Program-made: the position numbers and the translations under genes
DNA from: Thereva unica
Lineage: Eukaryota > Arthropoda > Insecta > Diptera > Therevidae
Assembly: GCA_949987705.1 (NCBI GenBank)
Contig: OX465283.1
Coordinates: 7,482,207-7,546,206 of the forward strand
Length of the DNA: 64,000 nt
Direction of reading: 5' to 3'
Notes under the pieces: generated by a model
The model's input: only the letters and a program-made list of their open reading frames with translations
What the model was told of the DNA's origin: nothing
Databases searched by the model: none
Shown: positions 1-12,826 of the stretch, piece after piece
Layout: each line of letters begins with the position of its first letter
How positions within the stretch are numbered: the stretch's first letter is position 1

Positions 1-235
1 TTATCGAAGCGCCGCCCCAAACGAGGGATTTGTCCTCGAGAAGAGGCCGAATGTAGAATTTATATATAACAGCCGATGGCTGGAGGAGGAACTTCCATCT
101 CTTAAGAAATCCCAAGCAGTGGGATGCTTGTTTGGCGATTTGGAATATGTGCTCATTCCATCGCAAGTATTTGGCTAATATCACGCCCAAGGTGTGTAGA
201 TATGGTCGGCCATTAGTTCAACTTCACCCACTGGG
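1..235 (+). mobile_element. LINE ORF1 3' fragment
   Basis: Degenerate remnant. Bases about 150-235 translate on + to WNMCSFHRKYLANIT followed by a LHPLG-like end, which matches the end of the ORF1 at 24520-25050 (WNMCSFHHKSLANVT...LLHPL). No intact frame remains. It abuts reverse-oriented reverse transcriptase sequence at about 235. Confidence 0.55.
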
Positions 236-1330
236 GTTAAATTCAACACGATTTTTGCTTCCCAACTCTAGAATGAGCTGAATGTCGTTATTAAATGAGT
301 TGGACATTAGTTCACGGTCATCAAGACAGGGTCTGTCTTGTATCGAAGTTGTAAGAGTAACGCAAGGTCGTCAGGGAAAAGTGGGTTGGAGGGGATTGAA
401 AGTAAGTCATTTTAGATAAGACATAGGGGCGGTGATAAAATTGACCCCTGGGGGACTCCCGCAATGATGGGTGAGATTCAGATTTGACGCCATCCAATAC
501 TACCCCCGCGTATACAGAAGAAGTAGTCATTTCCAATAGCTATAAGTTTAGCTAACAGGGCTGAGTGCCATACTCTATCAAAAGCCTTGGAGATATCCAA
601 AGCAAGCAGGCTAGATTCACCAGATCCATGCAAACTTCGATTGAAGTGTTCTGTAAGGCAAACTAAAAGATCGTCAGTGGATCTTTTTTGTCGGGAGCCA
701 TACTGTTTAACGTTTATAAGTCGGTTGGATTCTAGATATCCCATAACCTTTTTATTGATTATAGTCTCCATGGTTTTGGAGAGAACAGAAGTAATTGCTA
801 TTGGGCGGTAGTTGGAGGGAAGGCTAGGGCAAAAAGTTTGCGCAGAGGTTTAGCCAAAGGTGAGGCGCATTGTTTTAAAACGATAGGGGGGGAGTATATT
901 ATCGGGTCCAGTGGATTTGTTGGCATCGAGGCACCTATACACCTCGCGAATTTTGAAGAAAACCCTGTCCATTAAATGAGTGTTCTGAGAACTGGGGGCA
1001 GTTTCGGATAAAGAAGAATTTGAGGCAAACAGAGATGCTAATAAATCGACCTTGGATTTGTTGTCTGTTATCACCTTCTCATTGTGGATGAATGAAGGAG
1101 TTGTGGATGTAGTGAAATTCTTCTTGATGGAACTTACCAAGAACTAGAAGTTTTTGCTACCAGAGGTTGCATTAAGGAAATTACTTCCCAGCTTGCTGTC
1201 AAATGAAGTGTCCTTATGGTGACTTTACAGGAATTTCTTAGTTTTATATACTCTCGGGGAGCTCTTGTACGCTCGGTAGGCCGCTACTTGCTTTCTGATT
1301 GCATTCATACACTCCCGATTAACCCATCTG
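235..1330 (-). mobile_element. Non-LTR reverse transcriptase pseudogene (CR1/Jockey-like)
   Basis: Read on the minus strand, this holds pieces of a LINE ORF2 between the endonuclease and the RT palm. At 850-1140 there is a linker with a DANKSTGPDNI-like segment, and at 478-771 a palm segment with LDISKAFDRVWHSALLAKL, the region around the first catalytic Asp of RT. Segments near 1150-1330 read WVNRECMNAIRKQ, an upstream linker. Frames are broken, so it is inactive. It lies in the upstream intron of the ZO-1 gene, antisense to it. The same family recurs at 25319-25760. Confidence 0.75.
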
Positions 1331-1335
1331 TTGGC

Positions 1336-1700
1336 CCTAGCCTTCACAGATTTAGTAAGAGACGAACAAATATTTCCATCAAAACAAAAATACGCCTTTA
1401 CCGAACGTTGATCCTTCCGATTCTTCTTTATGGATCTGAAACGTGGACACTGCTCAAACTAGACGTTAAGAAGCTCGAGGTCTTTCAAATGCGATGCTTG
1501 AGGCAGATTCTCAGTGTCTCACTACGCGGTCGCCTTCGAAACGAGACAGTCAGACAAAGATGCGATCAGCAGACACTGATCGAAGAAGAAATGCAAAAAC
1601 GTCGACTACGGTGGTTTGGACATGTTTGCCGAATGGATGACGACCGCTTGCCACGTAAACTTCTCTGGCGAGACCATTCCGCAGACTGAAGAATCCAGCG
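1336..1700 (+). mobile_element. RTE-like RT C-terminal fragment
   Basis: The + frame reads KIRLYRTLILPILLYGSETW, then QMRCLRQILSVSLRGRLRNE and KRRLRWFGHVCRMDDDRLPR. This is the typical C-terminal connection region of RTE-type reverse transcriptases. The 5' part is missing. A second copy of the same subfamily is at 30090-30470. Confidence 0.8.
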
Positions 1701-1841
1701 ATCGGCCACCGAAGGAAACCTGGCATCTATACCCAATACTTTCTTGACTGAATATATAATGTATATCGAAAACTAAACAACAAGAAAACTTCTTAAATAA
1801 AGTAAATATCTAACAAATTTATTAATTTCATATAATTTCAG

Positions 1842-4800
1842 ATCCCCGAGGGCCACCAAATCCTGGATTAAACATACCACAACGGCCAACAAATTTAGGA
1901 ATCGAAAATAGTCCAAGAAAACAAGTTGTTGTCGAAACAAAAACCGATTATGGCAAATACAGGTAAAATATCTACTATACCGCTTCAGCAATAACATTGG
2001 ATATATAACATTGGCTTTACTTACTTATAATTAAAACAGGCAGCGTCTTCAGCTGCAAAACCTTATCCGTTATCAGTCCCAACAAAATTTATACCTTAAG
2101 CGACATTTCCCCGAATCCACATATTACTTAAAACCAATCTTTCATACCATTTCAAAATACGACACCCTTGTGTAAGGAAACACCCCTATTTTAATTTGCA
2201 TTTTGCTCTAAAATGAAATTGGCATTTATTTTGTTGTTTTTATTTTTGTTTTGTTATTTTGTTTGTTTTTGTTATTATTATCATTACCTCATCTTCCACA
2301 TTAGCCGGAATAACTCAGCATCGCAGGCCGATTATAGTAAAATACCAAAAAGTCCGCATATAGCAGCAGCCCCAGCACCAGGAGCTAATAATGGTAATGC
2401 AAGTAATAGCAATGGCGGAGCACCGTTTAAGCCAGTTCCACCACCAAAACCGAAGAATTATCGTCCACCAATGCAAGGGCAAATGAATTGGGACAATGGG
2501 GTGAGATTATATAAAGAAAATATAAGAGAAAAAATAATTATTAAATTAATTTTTAAGGAATCATCATCACCACGGTCGCCCAATGGATTTTTCTATCCTC
2601 CAACTCCATCTCATTATCATCATTCCCAAGGAACTTCAGGATCACCTCATAATCCCGGTGGTCCAGGATCGCAACCACCGATACATGCTTATGGCCATTA
2701 CAATAGTGAGCAACAGCCTCCTTATCCGCCATCGAATGGATATAATGGTGGAGGTAATAATCCCTATGCTGGACAGTATATACATCGCGGTCATCCTCCA
2801 CCGATTGGTAAGAATCAATGAAATGCAAATCAAAACAGCCTCAAATAAACCTTTACATGTTGTGTTTTAGGAAATCTCCCACATCATTCCTCGGAACGTC
2901 AACGTCATGCCATAGATTTAGCTGGTAGTCGAGAGCAACGTGGATCAGCATTTGAACTATACCGTAAGCCACAAATTGGAGCATCTGGGCACCATCACAA
3001 TATGAGGTAGGTTATTATACTATTTACAATTTTGAAAATATTTTTATGTTTACATTCCAAAATCCGCTTCTCCCCACCCCCAAAAAATGCTTCCTGCATG
3101 TTTCCTACTTTTTCTTTTAAAATCTCGAATTGATTTTTATTTATTTTTTTATATTCAAAACGAAAAGAAAAATTTGTTTATTATCGGATTGCGCAGGCCA
3201 TTGCACTAACTATTACATGCGCACAACACTCAAATCTTGCTTTACCCCCTTTATATATTTTTTGTTTTTCTTAAAGACAAATTTACTTTGTTTGCTACTT
3301 GTTGACTAACATACTTTTGCTGGGGTTATATATTTTTTGTGTTTTAATATAATTTTTTTTTTGTTTTATCGTAAGATGATTTGTGGTTAACAACATTTTT
3401 TTTTAATTATTGGGAAATATTTATCAGAATTTTTTTCATAATAAATTCGAATTTTTTAATTTAGCGAAAAATGTTAATAAATAAAAGAAGATGAAGCATC
3501 TTAAAAAACAGGAATAGAGAAAAAAAGTTCATTTCTTAGGCGTTTAATTTCAAATCTTCATTGAAGCGATAACCCCATATTGAAGTGCAACAAAGCCTTG
3601 GCGCTTACGTCTTATAAACTTCTTACTATGGTTTCTATGTCAGAGTTAACAGAAGTTACGTCTACTTCATTTCTACTTCGCTTTTACTTTACTTTTGATT
3701 TAGTATAGTTCTTCGAGTTGAGACTCATAGGTAGGTGAAGGGCTGTCTCCAGTGCGACCGCAGTTCCAATTAGCGCTTGGTGCGCCGTTTTGTTGCACAA
3801 CTCGTGTACCTTGATTGTGGAGTGGTTGTTTGGTCGGGTGTGACGGATGCTTAAAGCCATCCTGTGAAATTTGGGAAACTTAACAGTGATCTGATCTCCA
3901 GTGTGGAGATCTCTTTTAAGTCTTCCAAAACGTAACTGCCTAGAGTGCGCTGCCTGGCTTTAGCTAAAATTGGGCTACTAACCATTTCGGTCTCTAAGCA
4001 CTGAAGAGAGACTCTGTGCTTGGCTTGGTAGTCGGCTTTTTCGTTCCCCTCTATGTTCCTATGATCGAGAACACAGACGAAAGTCAGGTTGTGCGTTCTA
4101 CCAAGCCTATCTAGCTCAGCTCTACATCGCTCCACTAACTTCGAGCGCATCATTACTGAATCCCGAGTTTTTATAGAAGCTTGGCTGTATATGAAAATTC
4201 CAATACGACATCCTTGGGCAGGTTCTATTTTCATTATCTCCAGGCCTTCAGGATCGCCAGCACTTCAGCTTGAAAGACACTAGCGTGCACCGGGAGGTCC
4301 CAGGACAGTCATCTTAACCCCTGCTCCAACACCCTCTGAAGTCCGTCGTCGTCGTCGGTAAATATTCGTACATCGAACTTTCGCATGACATCCCCGTTTC
4401 TCCACTTTCTTCTTGAGGGCAGTTCTACGGCGAAGGCCTTACCAAAGATCAATCTAGAGAGAAGGTAGTCTGTGGTTGTAGCGACTATACCCTCAGGTAG
4501 CAAATTCAAAATATTGCAATGTCCGTAGGGCTTAGGGTAGGGTTTGTCGGTTTGCCGTTTGAAAACCGGTTTTTAAAAGAAAATTATGCAATTCGAAAAC
4601 CGGGTTTTTTCAGTAACAAAAAACTGGTTTAAGTTTTAACATAAGACTTCTTCACCTTATATCCCAGCTTAACCGGCCGATGCGATAGTTAGAGCAAATT
4701 AGTGTACTGAAACTGAACTTCAATTTTAGCCTCAGTTCCCATACATTTTCACAACTTGAACTCAGGAAAAATCAAGCCTGAGTTCGCCCAACAGAACATG

Positions 4801-7800
4801 AAATTGAAGTTGAAAGTAAAAGCTCGCCTAAAATAGTGTAATCAATTGGAATAATGGAATGTCATTCCACTGAGCTTTTGCGTTTTTAACTTCTGGGGGA
4901 AAAGCAACAACAATTTCAACCACGAACTAAACAGCCTCATTTTTAAGAAATCTGGACCGATGAATAAACCACTCCCAACCTTTGTCTGGATGAAATGGCA
5001 ACTCTGGAACTTCTTTGGGTTGCTCTTTAGCCTAAATACAGCAACTTTGTAAATTGACGTAGCCATTAAACCAAAAATGGGGCCTTATCACTGAACACAA
5101 ATTTGGTTGAAAACAGTGGATCGATTTTCGTAATACAACTGAATACTTTATTGATGCTGTGCAGGGCTGTCTTTCGGTGGGGAAATGTCAAAGAGTACTG
5201 AACAAAAATACCATAACAGTTTGACACAACTCACGCGTGATCTGTCTTAAAATCCCAGCTTAAAAAAGTACCTCTAAATGTATCATCCGTTATGTCTTGT
5301 TTTTCGTATTTAAAAACTCTTGGAAAAGTTAAAATTCGAAAACTGGCTTTTTAAAAAGTCGGGTTTTGTATAAACCCTAGTTTAGAGGTCCAGGCCCCAA
5401 ATTCCCTCAATCTGAGAGCACTACACGTGGCTAGATGTTTGATATTTTCAGCAGGAAAACTTGCCTTACAGAAAATAGTTGCTCTTTTATTGATCCATTT
5501 ATTCTAAATTCAGATTGCTATTCACTAATTGCTGCTTCTGCATAGAATTCCATTGTGGATTTAATTAATTTTTGCCATTGATGAGAGATATGCCTTTATA
5601 GTTTGTACAGTTGAATTTGTCAGCTTTCTTGTTTATTGGACAGTTAATGCTTTAGTCCCAATCTTCGGGCATTTATTCGTTTCTCCTTTTGCAGCAGTAG
5701 TTCGTGTATAGCAGCTCGCTAAAAAATTCCTTCCTTCAAGCGATTTTTATGGGCGCATTCGTCCCAAATTTTAATTTTGCATGTTTTAAGGACTGTGGCA
5801 ATACGGGAGATTTTGCTGATGTTACAAGTAGGCGTTTCTATCTGGTTCAAATTCAATAGGAGCTTGGTTGCTGAATGCAGGCCTGCATATTGTCCACCTA
5901 CTCCAGGAACGGAAAAGACCCTCTGCCCTCCGAACGAAATCGAGAAGGTCTTTAGTGACCGGACTTGAGCGGGGCTCATAAGCTCTCTGATAAACGTTCT
6001 TATTATAAGCCAGATCAGAGCAGGACATTCACCGAACACAAGTGTGAAACTCTTTTCGCCTTCCATGCAGAGTCGGCACTTTTTTTCTTCTGAGGCAGTC
6101 CTAGGTTGTGGAGCTGATACCGTAGCCATGTATGGCCAGTAAAATATCCCACCAACAGACTAAGGTTGGAATGCATCCCCAATTGAAGGCTCTAAAGAGA
6201 CGGACAAGATCATGATCTTATGAATGAGTGCGGGAAAATGCTATCTCTTCCGGGTTGAAAAGAGGTAAATGCTCATTTAACCTTGACTCGGTCGAAGTGG
6301 AATAAGCGGTGTGGAAGATTAATCCTGAAAAGTGCTCGTAGTAGGAACCTCAAGGTTCAGAGAGGTGGAAATATTAGAGATGGAGAGGTTAGAGGTGTAT
6401 GAATCACCATTCTTTTTGAGAAGGCCCACTCCGTTGAAGGACACTTGGAGAGGAGCTTTTGAAGTCTAGTTGCCTGTCGTAGAGTCTGTACGCTCTCAGA
6501 ATGCTGCCTCTAGGTAGTCTTTTTGGAACGTCTGAACTCTTATTGTAACCTGTTAGGGTCAATCTGCATTCTTCTCTCAGCATGTTGCATCCTATTGAAC
6601 AATCTCCTAACTTTCCTTCGCATTGCAGTTAGTCTGTCGTTCCACTGGCTGGGAGGAAGAAACAGTGTTGCTGTCATGGTAGGAGGTTATGCCTTTGATA
6701 CACAATTTCTTGCCAATCGGGTGAGCGAGCACAGTCAGACAAACTTTCACTTAAAACTTTAATGATAACCTTCTGTTAATATTTAAAATATGTAACTTTT
6801 GGGATTAAAGAAAATGTAAAAAATTAACCACAAACCATCTTCGAATATCTTCAATTACTATTGTAGAGGGCTAAAGTTAAAATCTCTGGGGGTATCGAAA
6901 AGCGATTGTCTTGCTTTTATAAAAATTTTATTAGAAGCCTTGAATAAATGTATTTTGGTGGCAGGCAAAATGAGCGAGTGTGTGTGCGTGTGTGTGTGTA
7001 TTTATTTCCTCTTTTTTCAAAACAAAAAAAAGTCCAAAACTAAATACACAATCAGTTAGTGCATGTGTCTCTATGTTTTCTATTTAATTCTTTATAACCA
7101 AAATAAAAGAAACAAAAAAAATCTTAAATTCAATAAATCTCCAAAATGCAGCGACATGGAGCCTTACGACCGATACTATTATCAAACTCCACAGCATCGA
7201 TCTATGATATACGCAAATGAAATGAACGAACGAAACTATCGTCACTTTTACGCTGTTAATGAGACGCCTCCACCCCTACCTCCGCCGTTACCACCACCAA
7301 AAACTAAAAAAAAATCAGTTCTAAAGTCGCCATTAGCTGCTTTAAAGAATGCATTTATCAAAACCACCCGTCCATTGAGAAGAATGAACAGCATGGTAGA
7401 GCCGGAACGGAAGATTAAGCCATGTTTGCGGCGGCAGCATTCAATGACCGAACGAAACGTGTCGAGGGTTCATTATCCTGAAGAATATACTCATCATCCC
7501 TTTCAAATTCCTATTCAGCATCGTAATGTCCGACATGAGCCGTTCTATCCTCAGGATATGAATAGTACTTATCAGAACTTAGAGACTGAAGATATTTACG
7601 GAAATTGTGGCCGAAGAGATCAGCAGCAAGAGTTTGATGATCTCTATGCCAATCGTGCGCTTATTGATCTCGAGAGGCGGCAAGCTGAAGTAAGAGCTGG
7701 TGGTCGACGCATTATAAGAAGACATAGTATGGCCGACAGGTCTTCAAATCGCCCGATGATGCTACCGTCGCCCAATTATGAACCAGAGGATATCTACCAA

Positions 7801-10800
7801 AGCAGGCAAGGATCATTTCTAATACAGCCAAGGCGAGCTCCAGGCTCAGCTGTTATGATGAGACGGCGCTTCTATCCTGAGCATCCAGATGAACCGATTT
7901 ATCAATCTCGTAGGGAAATGCACCGAAGTCACCTTTATCAATCACGTCGAGAAATGCAAGAACGCATAGCACAAGGTAAAAAAGAAATGGAGCGAGAATT
8001 CAGTCCACAAAGTAGCAGTCAATCGACTGAAGAACGTGACGACAGATCAGACAGAGATTCAATGTACCAATCAAGACGCGAAGTAAAAGAAAATGGACTA
8101 AGAACTAGATCTCAGCTGAGGGAACAAATCTACCAAACTAGACAAAACGCCATGGAGTCCATGGCAGAACCAATTTATGTATCTAAGAGAGAAGTCGTCA
8201 AGCATGCGCCTATTTATGAATCAAGAGAAGAGTGTGTGATGTTTTCAAGAGAAAACGAAACCGACGAAAAGAAAGAAGAAAAGTCTGATTCTATGGAAGA
8301 TACACTAACAGATTCTAAACATTCCGATCTACAAAGATCTGATGAAACCGTAATCGAAAATCCTTTGGCAACTGCAAAAAAAGAAGATCCTGATGAAGTT
8401 GAACCATCTTCATCTTCCGGAACAGACGTTCCATCTACACCACGTTCATTGCGAACACCGTTCCACATATCTAATATCATAAAACGAACAGCACCTCCTC
8501 CAGTAACAATTGCATCTAGTCGAACTTCAATTGAAACACACTATACATCTCAAGCTAGCTTACCTGTAGGACCACCTAACGCTACTAGTACACCTTACGA
8601 TAGTGAACTATCCTTGCCTGTTGGTGGTCCATTAGCGGCGGCATCAACCTCCCAATTTCCATCTGTACCACGAGAACCGTCAACGACAAAAGGTGTTTTT
8701 GATGAAACTGGTGGAACACTTTGTGATACCTTGTGGAACGTTGCCCTGCATATACCACCGGGAGCGATACCGCCAGGTGTTAAACAAGAAATATATTTCA
8801 CCGTTAGTGATCCGCGTATGAGTGAGACAGTTGGAGGACCACCGTTGGACATGGAAAACGGTTTGTGTGCTTTTTATTTATTGTTTTTATTTTTATCTTT
8901 TACATTTTCTGCCTTTTTTTATATTCTTTCACCAAACTTTCCACATATTTTGTTTTATTTCAAATTGTTGAAGTGCGTGTGAGTTTGTTTGTGGATTGCT
9001 TTTTTGTTTGTTAGTTTAGTCTTTACTAATTTCATAAATGTCTTCTTTTTTTGTGGTCATGGTTATGTTGGGCATGTTGTGTTTGGTTTATTTCAGATAT
9101 TAAAAAGTAAAATAATAATTAAGGACTATGTCTAATATAAAAAAGTACAAATTGAGTGTTGATATTTAAACAAAATATAATAACTGCCATATAAACAGTT
9201 TCTATAATAACCACATAGAGTAAGGCCTTTTGATTTGTATTTACATTTTATATTTTCACTTATTTTTACTTCTAATATGAAATTTAACGATTTAAATTAA
9301 CAATAAAAGCAAACTTCTTCAAAAGAAATAAGTAACAAACTTTTTGAAAACGTTTTGAAACCTTAAGTGTTTTTTCCGTCTTGTTACTCTCTTTGTATAC
9401 AGTCTGCCTTAATTCTGGAAGGAACATTTTCTTCACATTATGCCAAGGAAAATCTTTAGAAAATACATATATGAAAGTTGTTGGTTAATCCAGCAACCTT
9501 AACTCTATGATAAAATTTTGGATTGAGTTTTAAAACTCTAGACATTTTTCTATCGCCTATCTCTGAATGAAAATCTGATCGGTTATGGATTTGTTTGGAA
9601 TGAAGTGATCTTAGTGGAGCTTCCAATTGTTCAGTTAGCTCATCATTTAACAATTCATCAAATTGCTTTTACCAGCGTTCCAAGATACGATTAGGATCGA
9701 CAATCAAATTACCTTTTTTGTCCTTGCAGAAAGCGCAATGTAGCATGAATCGATTGGCAAGAATCGTCCGTCATTGTGGCCGCGCCATTTTGAATCGATA
9801 AGTTTTGATCAAAAATTCGTTATTTGCGTCCTTAAAAATCCCCAGATACCGATTTGCACTGGAATCAAAATACAATTGGCAAATTCGCCGGCCATATTGG
9901 CGCGGCCATTTTGAATTTATAAGCTTTAAAAACCTGTAGATACCCAGTTTCATTTGAATCGAAGCACAAAATTAAATTAAAGTATATTTAGGCTTTTTGA
10001 ATTTTGGCCATATTTGCTCGGCCATTTTGAATTTCGAAAAGCGGGCTTCCATGCCAAATTTCTCTGCTCTGTGATGACGAAGCTCTCCGTTGTTAGGAGT
10101 GGCTTGTGGCCTATGTTCTTTCCTTTAATATAAGTAGCACATGGTTAAAATTTCATTAAGATCGATTGCACGGTGTAGAAGCTTATACGGAACATACATA
10201 CATACATGCATACACACATTCATTTTTATAGATTGCCGGAGTGATTCAGGAACGGGGACTTCAAATTTTATATTGAATGATGTCGCAGTGGACTTTCCAG
10301 CAGCGGACTACTGGGAGCAGCAAACAAACTCCTTGAGCAGCAAGGACGAGTTTCCTTAGTATCGTAACAAGTCGCCTAATTCGTCATCATTTGACTGGGC
10401 CTCTGCGAATTTCTTGAGATCTATTGTCTCTGTTGTTACATTTGTTTCTTCAATTCTGAATAATAGATCTTGGCCGATGTAGTCAAGCTCTCGAAGTTGA
10501 CGTGGTAATGTTTTTTTTTGGAATTTTGTTTAAGAGTGGTCCGTAAATATACTAAATTCTCGTCTTTCCAAAAGATGCCTGAAATGTTTCCTCCTTTATG
10601 CATCGCCAGAACTTCTCTGTCAAACATGCTGTAACACTTTTTAGTGGTTATGAGCTTCCGAGAAAGATACCTAAAGACGTTACAACTCCATGCACTATTG
10701 CACCATGGCGTTATATTTTGAGTCGACGTGAACAATTAGTGAGCCGGTTGGATTCCTTGCCTCTTTTTTCTGTTCTTGTCTTCTTCTTGCAATGGCGCTA

Positions 10801-12826
10801 CAACACAACTCAAGCCCTTGGCCTCCTCGAATATTTCCCTATAGTCTTCTCGATTTCTGGCCGAAGTTCTCCAGTTGATGTGTGGAGTCTCCGCATCCTT
10901 CCATCTTTTCCTCGGCTTTCTTAAATCTCTGAGTAGCATTCCTTCTGACTGACCTGCCTACTATGTTGAAGTCATCGGCATACCCAATAACCGGGAGCGT
11001 TTTTGTTTACCAAGTGTAGTTTCGCTGAATTGACCTCTTTCTGATGACTGCTTCCAAATCTATTTTGATTAGCATAGACGCCAGTCCATCCTCCTGTTTG
11101 AGCCCCAGACGGTATCTGTAAGAGTGTTCTGAACTTTTACTCGGGCATTTGTGTCGAGGTGAGTTAATTGTATCAGACGTAGAACTTTAACTGGTATACC
11201 TAATTCGAGTAGGATCTGACGTAGCTTCTTTCTCTGGACAGAATCTTACGCCTGCTTGAAATCCACAAAGATCTGGTATACGTTAACATTCCTCTCCCAT
11301 GGCGTTGAAGTCGCCCACCATCATTTTTATAACATTAGAGGGTATATGGTCGAATATCCTCATAAAATTCAAGTAAAATTCGTCCTTTTCTTCTTTGGGT
11401 TTTTCTTCCGTTGGGGCATGTACGTTAATTATGGAGATGTTGCGAAATTTTGTCTTGATTCGCAGCGTGCTTTGGGGCTTTAGAGATTTATGTACTACAA
11501 AAGCTACTCCGAATTGACGAGTCCCTATTGTGCTTCCACTTGAAAAGATGGTATGACTTCTAACATCACTTTCGTCTTTGTTGGTCCACCTTGTTTCTTG
11601 CAATGCTGCAATTTTTACCTTGTACCCTTCTAATTCCAAGACTAGTGATCTTAGAGCTCCTGCTCTGTTCATTGTCCTTGTGTTCCATGTAGCCAAATCC
11701 ATATTTCGTCGCTTGAGTCTTAGTCGTGTGATCAATCCGGTCCGAGGCTTTCTTAAAGGCTTCGTAACAGTATATTTTCCCAGGATCAGCTCGTTAGCCT
11801 GGAGCCCAACAAGTAGGTTAAGTTTTTACGCGCCGAACACTCACGTTCGCCCTTTCACCTTTGCTGTGGGTAACTCCAACACGGGATATCGAGGTAGATT
11901 TTTGTTATAGGTAGAACACTTCGCTGTATTGTGCCTCCATAACAATTATAGTGGGTTCGGCCATCTTTTTTCAAGGATTAATCTTGATTTTCATCTGCTG
12001 GTCATTGCTTTATTCATACAAGTTTTACATATTAAGTTATGAAACCTTTTGTACAAATAATTATCTGCTCTTCTTCTTATTTCAGTTGTGATGCCATCAC
12101 AATTCGGTGCATTTCCACTTTATTATACATCTACTTCATTTTGAAATACAAACTACAAATTGATTGAAGGAATATTTCACATTTCTCACTTTTGTAAATC
12201 AGAAGTATGACTGCTGCCTACTGTTACATAAGCAGTGACCAATATTCTAATTAAAGGATCGATGTTCACTCAAACTTTTCATTTCTATAATGGCTTCTAC
12301 TATATTTATCTGAAAACTTAAAATGCGCACAAAAGCACTGATTTCGTAAAATATCTCTATCAGCAAATGATTATTCTCTTATATTTACTTTAGAGCATGA
12401 TAATAGAAAAATAGTGCACTATTGCCAATAATTATAATATTATATTTACGTCTTGAATAAACTTATCCTCAACAAAACATAATTAAAAAGTTGATGCAAA
12501 AAAAATAATGCACGATTTGTAGTGTTTTTTAATACACTTGTGATTCATGCAAATTTTTGTTTTGTTAAATTCAAAGAAAAATTAAATATCTTTATTTCAC
12601 AGGTGAAACAATGCTCTCACCCTTAGTGATGTGTGGTCCGCAGGGTCTTGAATTTTTGGTTCCAGTTACTCTTAACATTCCTCACTGTGCCGGAAGAACC
12701 GTCTCACTTGGACTCGCCCTTAAGGCTACCGATAGCGAGAAGAATCTTCAAACAAATTGGGACAACATCGATCTTCCAACCAATGCAGCCGCTCACACAG
12801 TCTCTGTGAAAGTTGATCATTTCTAA
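1842..12826 (+). CDS. pyd: Polychaetoid / ZO-1 tight-junction scaffold, C-terminal part
   Basis: This is the insect homologue of ZO-1/TJP1, a MAGUK scaffold at adherens and septate junctions. The N-terminal PDZ, SH3 and GUK exons lie left of the window. Exons seen: 1842-1962, 2305-2500, 2558-2807, 2871-3006, 7152-8860 and 12603-12826. All have AG/GT boundaries and matching phases and give 877 codons to the TAA. The first exons are Pro/Gly/His-rich (PPPKPKNYRPP). The large exon carries a proline run, basic stretches and seven YQSRRE-type repeats. Its end plus the last exon form a ZU5 domain (GGTLCDTLWNVALHIPPGAI ... GPQGLEFLVPVTLNIPHC). Introns 3007-7151 and 8861-12602 are filled with transposons. 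ZU5 at the C-terminus and the general composition identify the gene. Which isoforms use the 7152 exon cannot be told here. Confidence 0.9.
3735..4420 (-). mobile_element. LINE RNase H domain and 3' end (Jockey/I/R1 type)
   Basis: Minus-strand fragments read DVRIFTDDDDG (first RNase H Asp region), FQAEVLAILKAWR (Glu helix) and FVCVLDHRNIEGNEKADYQAK (the W/V-x-G-H-x-x-I-x-G-N-E-x-A-D signature). Stops interrupt the frame between the parts. The 3'-flanking stretch 3735-3880 is repeated at 58137-58290, so it is the 3' end of this LINE family. It sits inside a pyd intron. Confidence 0.75.
4538..5380. mobile_element. MITE-like element with TAGGGTTT ends
   Basis: The left end TAGGGTTTGT at 4538 and right end ATAAACCCTA at 5379 are inverted. 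Both ends are followed by AAAACCGG/AAAACTGG-type subterminal repeats. The interior 4690-4930 is homologous, in opposite orientation, to 37910-38160 (shared GGAATGTCATTCCACTG / GGAATGGCATTCTACT core). There is no coding capacity. Confidence 0.55.
5719..6330 (-). mobile_element. LINE C-terminal zinc-knuckle fragment
   Basis: The minus strand reads LVGYFTGHTW / RYQLHNLG in one frame and CRLCMEGEKSFTLVFGECPA in another. This is the post-RNase H tail of R1/Jockey-type LINEs (C-x2-C ... C-P-A-L). The frameshift between the two halves shows decay. Because it lies upstream, on the minus strand, of the RNase H fragment at 3735-4420, the two cannot be one colinear element. The stretch 6330-7150 shows nothing I recognise except a short GT-rich run at about 6979-7002. 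Confidence 0.6.
7152..8860 (+). CDS. pyd: pyd large exon with YQSRRE repeats and start of ZU5
   Basis: A 1709-nt exon. The acceptor is tgcag at 7147-7151 and the donor is g|gtttgt at 8861. The open frame extends upstream to 7063, but the acceptor and the phase-2 join with exon 2871-3006 set the start at 7152. It encodes a polyproline stretch (PPPLPPPLPPP), RRMNSM and RRQHSM basic/serine sites that look like kinase targets, then tyrosine-centred repeats (IYQSRQ, IYQSRREM, LYQSRREM, MYQSRREV, IYQTRQ, IYVSKREV, IYESREE) between about 7790 and 8235. An acidic/serine-rich stretch and the first half of ZU5 follow. Confidence 0.9.
9771..10035. repeat. Copy of AAAATGGCGG dispersed repeat
   Basis: Repeated short blocks of the type GGCCGCGCCATTTTGAAT followed by AAGTTTTGATCAAAAATTCG recur three times. 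The same blocks appear at 33985-34340 and, as palindrome arms, at 42140-43375. Related ATGGCGG repeats occur at 62470-62830. It is non-coding and lies in the last pyd intron. Bases 8861-9770 hold no recognisable feature. Confidence 0.6.
10736..11750 (-). mobile_element. RTE-like LINE with AP endonuclease, internally deleted
   Basis: Read on minus from 11750, there is an exonuclease/endonuclease/phosphatase domain (ATWNTRTMNRAGALRSL, AALQETRW, NVHAPTEEK, VGDFNAMG) at 11283-11735. Next come an RT scrap (KKLRQILLELGIPVKVLRLI region) at about 10990-11260 and a C-terminal tail (GRPRKRW-like KPRKRWKDAE ... ARNREDYREIFEEAKGL) at 10736-10939. Most of the RT palm is missing. It is inactive and antisense within the last pyd intron. 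Bases 11950-12600 are AT-rich intron with no feature. Confidence 0.8.
12603..12826 (+). CDS. pyd: pyd terminal exon, second half of ZU5
   Basis: The acceptor is at 12601-12602 and the join is phase 1 with the 8860 donor, giving ENG|ETMLSPLVMCGPQGLEF. It ends VDHF-TAA at 12824-12826. The exon completes the ZU5 beta-sandwich. An AATAAATAAA cluster at 13238-13247 is the likely cleavage signal. Confidence 0.9.

Noticed and set aside
2213..2304. ATG at 2213 as start of a short pyd-related protein
   Set aside because: The upstream bases are a T-rich intron; an AG acceptor at 2303-2304 joins in phase to exon 1842-1962.
3851..6129. One colinear LINE from 6129 down to 3851
   Set aside because: The C-terminal zinc tail lies upstream of the RNase H part on the minus strand, so these are separate copies.
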